From NCBI GenBank assembly GCA_902799685.1, contig CADCBO010000003.1, positions 62,001 to 126,000 on the forward strand: a DNA stretch of 64,000 bases, in the 5' to 3' direction. Under the pieces are notes generated by a model. The model saw only the letters and a list, made by a program, of their open reading frames with translations, searched no databases and was not told the origin of the DNA. The translations under genes and the position numbers were made by a program. This document shows, piece by piece, positions 26,147 through 35,227 of the stretch (positions are counted from its first letter, which is position 1; each line of letters opens with the position of its first letter). The stretch is from an uncultured Bacteroidales bacterium (GTDB lineage Bacteria > Bacteroidota > Bacteroidia > Bacteroidales > Bacteroidaceae).

Positions 26147-27405
26147 ACAGGATTGAATCGTTTATCTATGGCATTGTCCGAAGAAATCCTGCAATCAAGA
26201 ATGCTGTAAGGAACCTGTATCAGTCATTGTTTGACCTGCTTCCGCGTAAAAAAGAGTATTTCAGATACGGATTTGAATTCAAGGAGGGATATTATTTCGG
26301 GTTCCATGACCTACAGGAGCTATCTGCCGATGGCTTAAAGCTTCTTGTGCATAAGTTGCCTTTTGACCTGAGGATGCCTGTGGCCGGTGAAACGGAGCAG
26401 GTTGGATATCTGGATTTCAGCCAAGACGGTCATCTGGGTGATTTTCATGAGCTTGATTCCACATCGGCATGGAACTTTCATAAAGGGTGCCGCCTGCAAT
26501 GGCTTGATGATAACAATGTTATCTTCAATACTGCGGTGGATGGACGGCTCCTATCAAAGATAATTGATGTGACATCGGGTGAATCCAGGATAATAAACAG
26601 CCCTATAGACTCTGTCAGTCATGACTCTGCATGGGCCACATCATTCAGTTATGAAAGGCTTGAAAAATGTATGTCAGGTTACGGATATCCGTATAAGGAT
26701 GATTCTTATCTGGATCAGGATGTGCCGTGTGATACTGGTTTGTTTTTGGTTGATTTGAAGGGAGATACAAAAAAACTTGTTGTATCATTGAGTGAACTGG
26801 CGGAAGACGCACCGGAAGAGTTCCGTCAAGGATACATGCATTACGTCACGCATACAGAGTTTTCGCCCGATGACCGTTACATTTCATTCCTGCACAGATG
26901 GAGATTACGTACAGGGACTGACCTTAAAAGATGGACCAGGATTATGGTATATGACCGTACGGATGGAAGACTGACAGAATTGCCTTCACAGATTTCAGGT
27001 TCACATTATGTGTGGAATTCAAGGAATCAGTTGCTGGCATCGTGCATTATTGACGGGCGTAGCTGTCATGTGCTTTTTGATATGAATAACATTGATTCAT
27101 ACAGGATTATTGCACCATCCGTATTGAATTCTGACGGCCATCAGAGCTTTATTTCAGATAACTTGTTCATAACGGATACATATCCTGACAAATACAGGAT
27201 GGCCAAACTGTTCAGGGTTAATGTCAATGACGGCAATACGGAACTTATAGCGTCGGTCCATTCTCCAAAAACATTTCAGTCCAGCCCCCGTAAAGGTCAT
27301 ATAGCCTGTGATTTGCATCCCCGTGTGTCACAAGACGGAAGATACGTTTTCTTTGACAGTTGCAGAACGGGAAAAAGAGGTGTCTATGTTATGAAACTTT
27401 TCTGA
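26143..27405 (+). CDS. Predicted beta-propeller protein of unknown function in polysaccharide module A
   Basis: A 420-residue protein without signal peptide or transmembrane helix. It contains repeated propeller-like segments: VGYLDFSQDGHLGDF, VTHTEFSPDDRYISFLH, and near the end CDLHPRVSQDGRYVFFDS. The SPDGRY-type turns and the GHQSF and HPRVS histidines recall seven-bladed propellers such as oligogalacturonate lyase (PL22) or TolB-like proteins. Function is not known; a sugar-lyase-like or binding role in the polymer pathway is only a guess. The start overlaps the preceding glycosyltransferase by four bases, so it is part of the module A operon and ends it. Confidence 0.5.
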   Translation: MNRIESFIYGIVRRNPAIKNAVRNLYQSLFDLLPRKKEYFRYGFEFKEGYYFGFHDLQELSADGLKLLVHKLPFDLRMPVAGETEQVGYLDFSQDGHLGDFHELDSTSAWNFHKGCRLQWLDDNNVIFNTAVDGRLLSKIIDVTSGESRIINSPIDSVSHDSAWATSFSYERLEKCMSGYGYPYKDDSYLDQDVPCDTGLFLVDLKGDTKKLVVSLSELAEDAPEEFRQGYMHYVTHTEFSPDDRYISFLHRWRLRTGTDLKRWTRIMVYDRTDGRLTELPSQISGSHYVWNSRNQLLASCIIDGRSCHVLFDMNNIDSYRIIAPSVLNSDGHQSFISDNLFITDTYPDKYRMAKLFRVNVNDGNTELIASVHSPKTFQSSPRKGHIACDLHPRVSQDGRYVFFDSCRTGKRGVYVMKLF

Positions 27406-27413
27406 ATTTGTAT

Positions 27414-27421
27414 TACCTTTG
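27414..27421 (+). promoter_or_regulatory. Possible upstream promoter of polysaccharide module B
   Basis: TACCTTTG is a perfect TAnnTTTG box just after the propeller gene. A transcript from here would have a 128-nt leader containing a GGCCTC/GAGGTC pair (about 27438-27462) and a short TTATTC/GAATAA stem followed by six T (27482-27501), which could act as a weak attenuator. No TTTG is seen at the right -33 distance. Confidence 0.4.
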
Positions 27422-27506
27422 CAGGTCCTTAAAAAGTGGCCTCTATTTGTGAAAATGAGGTCATTCTTTCGGGATTCCAAGTTATTCTTGAATAATTTTT
27501 TGCTGT

Positions 27507-27536
27507 TGTACAATTTTTACATTTTGTGCACGTTAT
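27507..27536 (+). promoter_or_regulatory. Conserved promoter-like element of polysaccharide module B
   Basis: Partner of the element at 18811-18840, identical at 24 of 30 bases, ending in TTTTGTGCACGTTAT. It lies 20 bases before the ATG of the initiating sugar transferase. Shared sequence at the heads of both modules suggests common control. Confidence 0.5.
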
Positions 27537-27555
27537 TTTTAATAAAAACAAAGTG

Positions 27556-28209
27556 ATGCTAAAATATAATATTCAGAACTACGGTAATGTGAATTATATG
27601 GTGCATAAGGATGCAATGGGTGGTTTTCAGCATTTCGTGAAGCGTTTGTTTGATATTGTCTTCTCGCTGCTGGGACTTGTTATTTTTTCACCGTTGATTT
27701 TGGCTTTCTCCATAATTCTCCTGTTCAGCGACGGGCCTGTTATATTCCGTCAGGAACGTATCGGTTACCAAGGTCGTCCTTTCACGATATACAAGTTCCG
27801 CACTATGCGTGTTGATGCCGAGTCTCATGGGTGCATCCCGCGTTTGGAGGGAGAGCGCAATATGTATCTGACTCCTTTCGGGCGTTTTCTGCGTGCGCAT
27901 CATCTTGATGAACTTCCTCAATTATGGAACGTTTTGCGTGGCGACATGTCTTTTGTAGGTCCGCGCCCTGAACGCCAGTATTTCATTGACCAGATTAACC
28001 GTGAAACTGATGATTATCGTTACATCTACCTGATGCGTCCAGGTGTGACATCTTACGCCACCATCTACAACGGCTATACAGACACCATGGACAAGATGCT
28101 GAAGCGTTTGGAGTATGACATAGAGTATCTTGATAACCGCAATATATTCACGGATTTGTCCATTATCTTCAGAACCGTGTTTTCTGTTTTTAGCGGCAAA
28201 AAGTTCTAA
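27556..28209 (+). CDS. Initiating sugar-phosphate transferase (WcaJ/WbaP-type)
   Basis: A 217-residue polyprenyl-phosphate sugar-1-phosphate transferase (bacterial sugar transferase family, PF02397 type). It has one hydrophobic membrane re-entrant helix (about 25-50, FDIVFSLLGLVIFSPLI) and the catalytic region VIFRQERIGYQGRPFTIYKF, split here by description, with the DE in LDELPQLWNVLRGDMSFVGPRPE. It loads the first sugar onto undecaprenyl phosphate. The ATG at 27556 is chosen; a GTG 30 bases upstream lies inside the conserved promoter element. It is the only such enzyme in the window and probably serves both modules. Confidence 0.9.
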   Translation: MLKYNIQNYGNVNYMVHKDAMGGFQHFVKRLFDIVFSLLGLVIFSPLILAFSIILLFSDGPVIFRQERIGYQGRPFTIYKFRTMRVDAESHGCIPRLEGERNMYLTPFGRFLRAHHLDELPQLWNVLRGDMSFVGPRPERQYFIDQINRETDDYRYIYLMRPGVTSYATIYNGYTDTMDKMLKRLEYDIEYLDNRNIFTDLSIIFRTVFSVFSGKKF

Positions 28210-28228
28210 TCACCCTTTAATTCCGGAT

Positions 28229-30694
28229 ATGAGAAGGATTGTTTTATCACTGTTATCTGTTTTTTGCAGTATATTGACATATGCTCAGATGTCTGATGAG
28301 AGCATTTACCGATATGTATCTGACCGTCAGGCACAGGGAGCGTCCCAGGAGCAGATAGTCATGGAGCTTGGGCGTCGCGGTGTTACAATGCAGCAGTTAC
28401 AGCGTATGCGCGAAAAATATGAGCGCAACCAGCAGTCAAGTGTTTTCGGTTCAACTTCGGAGCTGCAGGATGACCCGTCGCGTGTCCGTTCTGCGGGCCG
28501 TGCCTTTAACCGTGTTGGCTCGTCGGACATAAGTGATGGCGTATCGCAGTCCTTGTATGATGAGTCATCTTTTCTTTTTGCTGACTCTTCTTTTGTGTCC
28601 ACCCGCCAGGAAGTGACCTCACGTGCCAGTAAGATATTCGGTCACGACATATTCAGCGGTCGTGGCCAATCATTTGCCCCCAGTTCTAACCTCGCTACTC
28701 CCCCCAATTATCGTCTGGGGCCTGGCGATGAGGTTATCATTGACATCTGGGGTGCGTCACAGACTACTGTCCGCGAGGTAATTTCTCCTGACGGCAACAT
28801 TATGGTTCGCGAACTGGGCCCTGTCTATCTTAACGGCCGAACCGTCCGTGAGGCAGATTCTTACGTAAAAAAAGTATTTAGTCGTGTTTATTCCGGTCTT
28901 GACGGTGATGATGCCAATTCCAGTATCAAACTGACACTTGGCCAGAACCGTTCAATTCAGGTCAATGTGATAGGTGAGGTGGTAGTTCCCGGAACTTATA
29001 CCATGTCATCTTTCTCTACGTTATTCAATGCTTTGTACATGGCAGGCGGCGTGAGTGACATAGGTTCCTTGCGCGATGTCCGTGTCTATCGAGGAAATAA
29101 AGAAGTGGCTGCTGTTGATATGTACGACTACATTTTGCGCGGTAGCCTAAGTTCTGATATCCGTCTTGAGGACAATGATGCCATTGTTGTACAGCCTCAG
29201 AGCGTACTTGTAAATATTGAAGGCCGTGTGCGTCGCCCCATGTACTATGAGATGAAGGAAGGTGAGACCCTTGCAACTCTTCTTGGCTACGCCGGTGGTT
29301 TGTCATCTGATGCATACCGTAAGGATGTACGCGTTGTCCGCATGGGATCTTACCAGAGGGACGTGTTCACAGTGCCGGATACCGGTTTTGACGGATTCTC
29401 TCTTTATGACGGAGATTACGTATATGTTGATTCCATCCGCGATACATACTCCAATATGGCCGAGGTTCGCGGTGCAGTTAACCGTCCGGGGCGTTTTCAG
29501 ATAGGCGGTTCCATAACCACGCTCCGTGACCTGGTTGAAGTGGCCGGCGGCCTGAAGGAAGACGCATTCCCGTCGCGTGCATTGTTGAGCCGCACCAATC
29601 CTGACAAGACCCTTACCAACCTGTCTATAGACATCCGTGGACTTATGGATGGTACCGTCAGTAATGAGCAGTTGCGCAATGATGATGTACTGTTTGTTCC
29701 TAGTGTTTTAGAGATAGGTGAAGTCAAGACATTCGGAATATTTGGCGAGGTTTTGTTCCCGGGCGTTTACCGCTATGCTGATAACACAAGTATTGAGGAC
29801 CTGATCATTCAGGCTGGTGGTATGAAGGAGAACGCATCGGTTTCCAAGGTTGATGTGGTGCGCCGTATAAGCGATAAGGGCGCGATGGAAAAAACAGACT
29901 CCCTGACTATTATGTATTCGTTCTCAATAGATGAGGATCTGTCTATACGTGATGATGGATTCCGTCTTATGCCATATGATGAGGTATATGTACGCCGTAG
30001 TCCAGGCTATGCCACCAACCGCCATGTGATAGTTGTTGGTGAGGTTACATTTCCTGGTTATTATTCAATGGAAACAAATACTGAGCGTCTTAGCGACATA
30101 ATGTCCCGTGTAGGTGAGTTCAGCTCTGAGGCATATCCCGAGGGGGCGCGTCTGGAACGTGTGATTACTGCCGATGAGCGTGAACGCATGCTGAACACCG
30201 CAGAGGTTCTTGCGGACAATGATTCAGTGGCGTTGTCCAAGACTATCGCCAAACTGGAGAAGTCCACCACGTATAGTGTTGGTATAGATCTTAGGGAGGC
30301 CATCAAGCATCCTGGTGGTTCAGCCGACATAGTGTTGCGTGAGGGTGACCGCATTGTCATTCCTTCTTTCAATAATACGGTCAAGATAGATGGCGAGGTC
30401 ATGTTCTCAAACACGGCTCCATATGTAAAAGGCAAGAACTTGAGTTACTACATAGACAAGGCGGGCGGTTACTCCCAGCGGGCCAAGCGTAACAAGGTGT
30501 ACATTGTTTATGTGAACGGTTCTGTGGCAAAAGCCCGCCGCTATTCTTCAAAGCTGGTTCAACCTGGCTGTGAGATAGTTGTTCCTGCCCGCAAGGAGCG
30601 TGAGGGCCTGAAGGCTACGGAGGTGTTGAGCTTGGGTTCCACATCGGCATCACTTGCTACAGTTGTCCTTGCTCTGATGAACCTTTTGAAGTGA
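28229..30694 (+). CDS. Wza-like polysaccharide export outer-membrane protein with multiple SLBB domains
   Basis: An 821-residue exported protein. The signal peptide RRIVLSLLSVFCSILTYAQ ends at about residue 20. A poly-export domain begins at about 160 with NYRLGPGDEVIIDIWG, and several SLBB beta-grasp repeats follow, each with a VxGEVxxPGxY-type motif: IGEVVVPGTY, EGRVRRPMYY, RGAVNRPGRF, FGEVLFPGVY, VGEVTFPGYY. A hydrophobic C-terminal helix (LGSTSASLATVVLALMNLL) probably spans the outer membrane. The size and repeated SLBB domains are typical of Bacteroidota. The start codon at 28229 is preferred because it gives the signal peptide. No other export channel is in the window. Confidence 0.9.
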   Translation: MRRIVLSLLSVFCSILTYAQMSDESIYRYVSDRQAQGASQEQIVMELGRRGVTMQQLQRMREKYERNQQSSVFGSTSELQDDPSRVRSAGRAFNRVGSSDISDGVSQSLYDESSFLFADSSFVSTRQEVTSRASKIFGHDIFSGRGQSFAPSSNLATPPNYRLGPGDEVIIDIWGASQTTVREVISPDGNIMVRELGPVYLNGRTVREADSYVKKVFSRVYSGLDGDDANSSIKLTLGQNRSIQVNVIGEVVVPGTYTMSSFSTLFNALYMAGGVSDIGSLRDVRVYRGNKEVAAVDMYDYILRGSLSSDIRLEDNDAIVVQPQSVLVNIEGRVRRPMYYEMKEGETLATLLGYAGGLSSDAYRKDVRVVRMGSYQRDVFTVPDTGFDGFSLYDGDYVYVDSIRDTYSNMAEVRGAVNRPGRFQIGGSITTLRDLVEVAGGLKEDAFPSRALLSRTNPDKTLTNLSIDIRGLMDGTVSNEQLRNDDVLFVPSVLEIGEVKTFGIFGEVLFPGVYRYADNTSIEDLIIQAGGMKENASVSKVDVVRRISDKGAMEKTDSLTIMYSFSIDEDLSIRDDGFRLMPYDEVYVRRSPGYATNRHVIVVGEVTFPGYYSMETNTERLSDIMSRVGEFSSEAYPEGARLERVITADERERMLNTAEVLADNDSVALSKTIAKLEKSTTYSVGIDLREAIKHPGGSADIVLREGDRIVIPSFNNTVKIDGEVMFSNTAPYVKGKNLSYYIDKAGGYSQRAKRNKVYIVYVNGSVAKARRYSSKLVQPGCEIVVPARKEREGLKATEVLSLGSTSASLATVVLALMNLLK

Positions 30695-31755
30695 TGTATA
30701 TGGAGAAAGAGACTAATAATGACAATACTTCTGAATTGATTGTACTTTTCAATTTATTGTGGAGCAAGCGTAAAAAGATAATTCTTGCTTGTCTCATAGG
30801 TGGTATTCTGTCAATAATTGTGGCATTCAGTATTCCTAAGGAATTTACTTCAAGAGTTATTATTGCTCCAGAAATGTCAACCGAAGGTGGAATTTCTGGG
30901 GGGTTAGGTGCTCTTGCTTCTATGGCTGGAATAAATATGGATACAGAAGAGGAGGCTATTTATCCGCAATTATATCCGCAAATTGTATCTACAACTCCTT
31001 TTTTGTGTGACTTGGTAGTAATATCCGTGGAAGGCAAGTTCAGGAAAGACACTATATCTACAAATCTTTACAATTATTTAAGTGAATATCAAAAGGCACC
31101 ATGGTGGAGTAAGGTTATCTCAATCCCGTTCAGGCTTATTAAACGTGAAAAAAATGAATTGCTTGAAGATGGTGCGACACTTGATCCTAAGCGATTAAAC
31201 AGACAACAGCAGGAATTGCTAAAAGCGTTGAGTGATAGAATAGTTATTGATTTTGACAAACTTTCAAGTGCAATCTTTGTAAATGTTACTATGCAAGATG
31301 CAGGGATTGCTGCTACCGTGGCTGATGCAGTTACTGATAAACTTCAAAATTATGTCGTGAATTACAGGACTGCAAAAGCCCGTAAGGAAATGGAAAACAC
31401 ACAACTTATGTATGATGAGGCACGTGATAATTATTATGCAGCACAACGTGCATATGCTGAGTATTGTGACCAACACATTGGAGTTACCAAACTGCAATAT
31501 CTGATAGAACAGGATCGTCTTTCGGATGAAAAGGACTTGGCATATAATCTTTATAACCAGTTGGCACAACAACTGGACATGAGTAAAACTAAACTTTTGG
31601 AAAAGACTCCTGTAGTAGTAATTCTGCAACCGTCTACAATACCGTATAAAGCAACTAGTCCCAAGAAGATGATGCTTGGAATGCTTTTCGTTTTCTTGGC
31701 ATTCTTCGGAACATCCGCATGGGTGCTCATAAAAGAACGTATTTTTAACCGTTGA
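30694..31755 (+). CDS. Wzz-type chain-length determinant, module B
   Basis: A 353-residue polysaccharide co-polymerase homologous in layout to the module A copy. Transmembrane helices lie near residues 27-48 (IILACLIGGILSIIVAF) and 325-345, with a periplasmic coiled-coil-rich region between. It shares the segment IYPQLYPQI / IYPELYPDI with the module A protein. The start overlaps the Wza stop; a second ATG six bases downstream (MEKET) is equally possible and aligns with MEKEK in the other copy. From this gene on the base composition becomes visibly more AT-rich. Confidence 0.85.
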   Translation: MYMEKETNNDNTSELIVLFNLLWSKRKKIILACLIGGILSIIVAFSIPKEFTSRVIIAPEMSTEGGISGGLGALASMAGINMDTEEEAIYPQLYPQIVSTTPFLCDLVVISVEGKFRKDTISTNLYNYLSEYQKAPWWSKVISIPFRLIKREKNELLEDGATLDPKRLNRQQQELLKALSDRIVIDFDKLSSAIFVNVTMQDAGIAATVADAVTDKLQNYVVNYRTAKARKEMENTQLMYDEARDNYYAAQRAYAEYCDQHIGVTKLQYLIEQDRLSDEKDLAYNLYNQLAQQLDMSKTKLLEKTPVVVILQPSTIPYKATSPKKMMLGMLFVFLAFFGTSAWVLIKERIFNR

Positions 31756-31756
31756 T

Positions 31757-32995
31757 ATGGGGTTGCTTATTCTCATTTCATTATTGATTGAGGTGGGAGT
31801 ATTGTTCTACCTGGAGGTTAAGGTATGGGATACAATATACACGCCTCTAAATTTATTAATGCTACCATATACTGTCGTCGTTTTAGTGTCGGCATGTATA
31901 TCGGGGCATTTTGGTTTTGTTGAGATGTATTACCCAAGTATATTGATTTGGAGCATAGCATTACTGGTTTTTGCTATTCCAAGTCAATGTCTGGGCTATT
32001 TTCTTCATAGGAATGGTAAACCATATTATTCCAGTATGGAATTTAATGAAATTCCTGTTTTTTTAGTGTGGATATCTGTATTTGTGTGTTTGGCTTTATT
32101 ATATAGGCTTAGGCAGGCAGTTGCCATTTCTCCATATTCGATTGGAACAGATGATTTTGGAGATTATTTTGATAACAATGGTTTATGGGCTCATGTCAGT
32201 AGGCTAAATTCAATTTTGTTAATAATAACAGTCTTTTTTGTTGACCGGAAACATAAATATCTTTGGTTTATCATAATAGTGCAATTGGCCTTGCTGTTTA
32301 TTCATAATGTAAAAGGTTGGATATTTGTCCCTGTTGTTGCAGGTATGTTGATGCGGCTGTGTTTTGGCAGGAGTCAGTTTTCATTCAAATTTATCTTTTA
32401 TGTGGTTCTGGGTACAATCTCCGTTTTTTTCATTATTTATATTTTGTCTGTTGTTGTTGGACAGAATTTAGATTTTGACGGAAAATTCATTGCTTTCATA
32501 TTTCGACATGTTGTTCATTATCTTACGAGTGGTGTTTGGGGGTTGAGTGTTGATATGGTTTACGGTTTCCCTGACAAGGGACCTTTTGAGTTGAATATTG
32601 CACAGTTCGTTAATATGGCAAGAGCCATCACTGGTAATACAGAGTATGTTTCTACTATAAATACGTATTATTATCATACAGGATTCAATTATACGAATGT
32701 CAGGACACTTTTCGGTACAATATATATTAATTCTAATCAATTGACTTATATTTTGACTGTTTTGGTTTTGAGCAGTATAATATACTTGATTAAGATTTTT
32801 ACGATAAGGTTTGATGGGTTGTATTCGAATATGGTGTTATACTACTTCTGCTCGTTACTTTTCATGGGATGGTTTGATACTTTTTTCAGTCAATTGGTTG
32901 TGATTGAGGTTCCTTTGTGGATAATGATTCTATGTATTATTGATAAAATATTACAAAAAAACGATAGTAAACAAAAAGTATACATTAGAGAATGA
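31757..32995 (+). CDS. Predicted O-antigen/polysaccharide repeat-unit polymerase (Wzy-type), module B
   Basis: A 412-residue polytopic membrane protein with about ten or eleven hydrophobic helices and a larger loop in the second half (about residues 265-325). It has no similarity in order of motifs to the module A EpsG-type protein. Position between Wzz and Wzx genes, size and topology make Wzy the best call, but sequence motifs of this family are weak. The gene is strongly AT-rich, with runs of A and T, compared with the genes at either side, suggesting recent acquisition. The stop overlaps the next start in ATGA. Confidence 0.68.
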   Translation: MGLLILISLLIEVGVLFYLEVKVWDTIYTPLNLLMLPYTVVVLVSACISGHFGFVEMYYPSILIWSIALLVFAIPSQCLGYFLHRNGKPYYSSMEFNEIPVFLVWISVFVCLALLYRLRQAVAISPYSIGTDDFGDYFDNNGLWAHVSRLNSILLIITVFFVDRKHKYLWFIIIVQLALLFIHNVKGWIFVPVVAGMLMRLCFGRSQFSFKFIFYVVLGTISVFFIIYILSVVVGQNLDFDGKFIAFIFRHVVHYLTSGVWGLSVDMVYGFPDKGPFELNIAQFVNMARAITGNTEYVSTINTYYYHTGFNYTNVRTLFGTIYINSNQLTYILTVLVLSSIIYLIKIFTIRFDGLYSNMVLYYFCSLLFMGWFDTFFSQLVVIEVPLWIMILCIIDKILQKNDSKQKVYIRE

Positions 32996-34266
32996 ATTCG
33001 CAATCAGGCAGATTTTTTAAAAGTGATTATAGGAAAGTGGCAGGTAATTTTATGTATCTGTCTGTACTGAATGCACTCAATGTCTTATTGCCACTTATCA
33101 CCCTTCCTTATCTTATGCGTACCGTAGGTAAGGCTAATTATGGTATTTACAGTTATGTATATATGATTTTGCAGTATGTGATATTGTTTGCTACGTATGG
33201 TTTCAATTTCTCGGCCACAAAGCAGATATCACAATGCCGTGACGATAGGGACAGGGTCAATGTGATATACAACTCGGTCATTGCATCAAAGCTTCTGATA
33301 GGTGCTACATCTATTGTTCTTATTATGCTCTTTTCGCATTTCGTTTTTAAGGATGAGCAGGCCCCTCTAATGTTCCTTTTTGGTATGGGTATGGTTGCCG
33401 GTGACATCCTTACACCAGTATGGCTGTTCCAGGGAATGGAGAAGATGAAATATATGACTTTGGTAAATGCATCGTCAAAGATATTGTTCACAATACTTGT
33501 TTTTGTGGTCATACGTAAGGCTGATGATTATTATCTGCTCATATTGCTGAATTCTGCCGGATACATTCTGGCTGGACTGATGAGCCTGTATCTGGCATCA
33601 AGACAATTCGGGATGCGTCTCAGGTTTGCGGCATTCAATGACATAAAGTATCAGTTGAAAGAGGGTGCTGCCGTTTTTGGCTCAACGTTCGGAATGAACC
33701 TGTACAGGAATGCCAATGTTATTATTCTTAAACAACTGGTTCCCAATGAGGTGGTTGGCTTGTACGCGGCGGCAGAGAAGGTTATCAAGGGCTTCCAGTC
33801 TGTTATTTCTCCTGTAGCACAGGCCATATTCCCTCATTTGAGCCTTAAGTTCAAGGATAAGACTGCTTCTGAGAACATATCATCGCTCAAGAAAATAGCC
33901 TTTCCTTTTGCTGGTGTGGTTTTCATACTTTCATTGTTGGTTTTTCTGTTTGCACCGTGGATATCCGATCTGTTGTGCGGAGGGGTAGAGTTCCGTGATT
34001 GTGTGCCTATTATAAGACTTATGACACCTGTTATCCTGTTTGGTGAGATAAACTATCTTATAGGGATAGTAGGACTAATCAATCTGAACCGCCAAAGGCA
34101 GTTTTTCCATTTCGTCCTTATTGCAGGCTTTTTCAGTGTTTGTTTTATTATTATATTTGCAGTTAGGTATGGCGCACAAGCTGCGGCTGTCTCCATGTCA
34201 TTATCGGAGGTGCTTCTATGCATATTGTGCCTGTTATGCCTGATTTCAATCAACAAAAAAGGATGA
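32992..34266 (+). CDS. Wzx-type oligosaccharide flippase, module B
   Basis: A 424-residue MOP-family flippase with about twelve helices. LNALNVLLPLITLPYLMRTVGKANYGIYSYV at the N-terminus (not quoted in full elsewhere) is typical of the RfbX/Wzx O-antigen branch, and PVWLFQGMEKMKYMT is the family PxWLFQGxE motif. It differs from the WzxC-like flippase of module A, so the two modules probably move different repeat units. It is coupled by ATGA overlaps to both neighbours. Confidence 0.88.
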   Translation: MNSQSGRFFKSDYRKVAGNFMYLSVLNALNVLLPLITLPYLMRTVGKANYGIYSYVYMILQYVILFATYGFNFSATKQISQCRDDRDRVNVIYNSVIASKLLIGATSIVLIMLFSHFVFKDEQAPLMFLFGMGMVAGDILTPVWLFQGMEKMKYMTLVNASSKILFTILVFVVIRKADDYYLLILLNSAGYILAGLMSLYLASRQFGMRLRFAAFNDIKYQLKEGAAVFGSTFGMNLYRNANVIILKQLVPNEVVGLYAAAEKVIKGFQSVISPVAQAIFPHLSLKFKDKTASENISSLKKIAFPFAGVVFILSLLVFLFAPWISDLLCGGVEFRDCVPIIRLMTPVILFGEINYLIGIVGLINLNRQRQFFHFVLIAGFFSVCFIIIFAVRYGAQAAAVSMSLSEVLLCILCLLCLISINKKG

Positions 34267-35207
34267 CGGCAGTTATTATTCTGAACTGGAATGGAGCGGA
34301 TGACACTATCATGTGTCTGGATTCATTATCGCATGCAGACGGTAGTTTTTTCATTGTCATTGCAGACAATGGTTCGACCGATAATTCTGTCCAACGTCTT
34401 AAATCATATATCAGCCAATCCGGTTTGGATATAACTTTACTGGAGCACAATAATAATTTTGGATTTGCCAAAGGTAACAATCTGGCTATCTCTTATGCAT
34501 CAAAACGTAGGCCGGACAGCTATTTGCTGTTGAATAATGATACAGAGGTTACATCTGATTTTCTTGTAAAGCTTGTAGATTTCCAGAGTAGCAATCCGCG
34601 TTTCAGGATTCTTACACCCAGAATCAATTTCTTTTATAAAAAGAATATCATTTGGAATTGCGGTGGAGTTTTGCGGTTAGGATTCAGAAAGTACAGGTTT
34701 GCCGGATGCGAAGAGAAAAAAGCAACGCGAAGGAAATACTTTCCAATATCATTCATAACGGGATGTGCTCTTTTCTTTATGCCAGATGTTCTGGAACCTG
34801 ATGGAACTTTGTTTACTGAAAGATTCTTCTTCGGTGAGGAGGATTTTGAATTCTCCATAAGGATGAAACGCTGGCATTACAAAATGGCTTGTGTCACTGA
34901 TTCTGTGATATATCATAAAGTGATGGCTTCAAGCGAAGGAAAGAGTGTAGGTAAGTTTTATTTGCATCTGTTGAACAGATATGTTGATGTCCGTCTTCAA
35001 TATGGAAAACTGTTCTTTTTTATATGGCGTATAGTAAATAAACCTATTTCTTTTTGTCATCTTAAGAAGATTTATGGTTCAGCAGGGCAAGCATTACAAA
35101 AATTGAGGCATCTTGAAAAAGACTGTCTTTGCAGAGATAAGGTTACTTATGAGGATTTCAGAAGATTGGTGATATCGGACGATTTTTTTGATGAAAGTAA
35201 TGATTGA
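34263..35207 (+). CDS. GT2-family glycosyltransferase (rhamnosyltransferase-like)
   Basis: A 314-residue GT-A enzyme. MTAVIILNWNGADDT begins the fold, IADNGSTDNS follows, and LLNNDTEVT is the DxD-equivalent (NDT) nucleotide-sugar/metal site; GEEDFEFSIRMKRWHYKM contains the ED acceptor-side motif. The pattern NWNG...NNDT is characteristic of WcaA/RfbF-like rhamnosyl transferases. The ATG at 34263 is chosen because it overlaps the Wzx stop (ATGA); an earlier frame start lies within the flippase gene. Sugar specificity is not certain. Confidence 0.83.
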   Translation: MTAVIILNWNGADDTIMCLDSLSHADGSFFIVIADNGSTDNSVQRLKSYISQSGLDITLLEHNNNFGFAKGNNLAISYASKRRPDSYLLLNNDTEVTSDFLVKLVDFQSSNPRFRILTPRINFFYKKNIIWNCGGVLRLGFRKYRFAGCEEKKATRRKYFPISFITGCALFFMPDVLEPDGTLFTERFFFGEEDFEFSIRMKRWHYKMACVTDSVIYHKVMASSEGKSVGKFYLHLLNRYVDVRLQYGKLFFFIWRIVNKPISFCHLKKIYGSAGQALQKLRHLEKDCLCRDKVTYEDFRRLVISDDFFDESND

Positions 35208-35227
35208 ATCCTATATTTATTACTGCA

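Noticed and set aside
27405-27556. Invertible capsule promoter between the two polysaccharide modules
   Set aside because: No inverted repeats of a useful length flank the region, and no recombinase gene is nearby.
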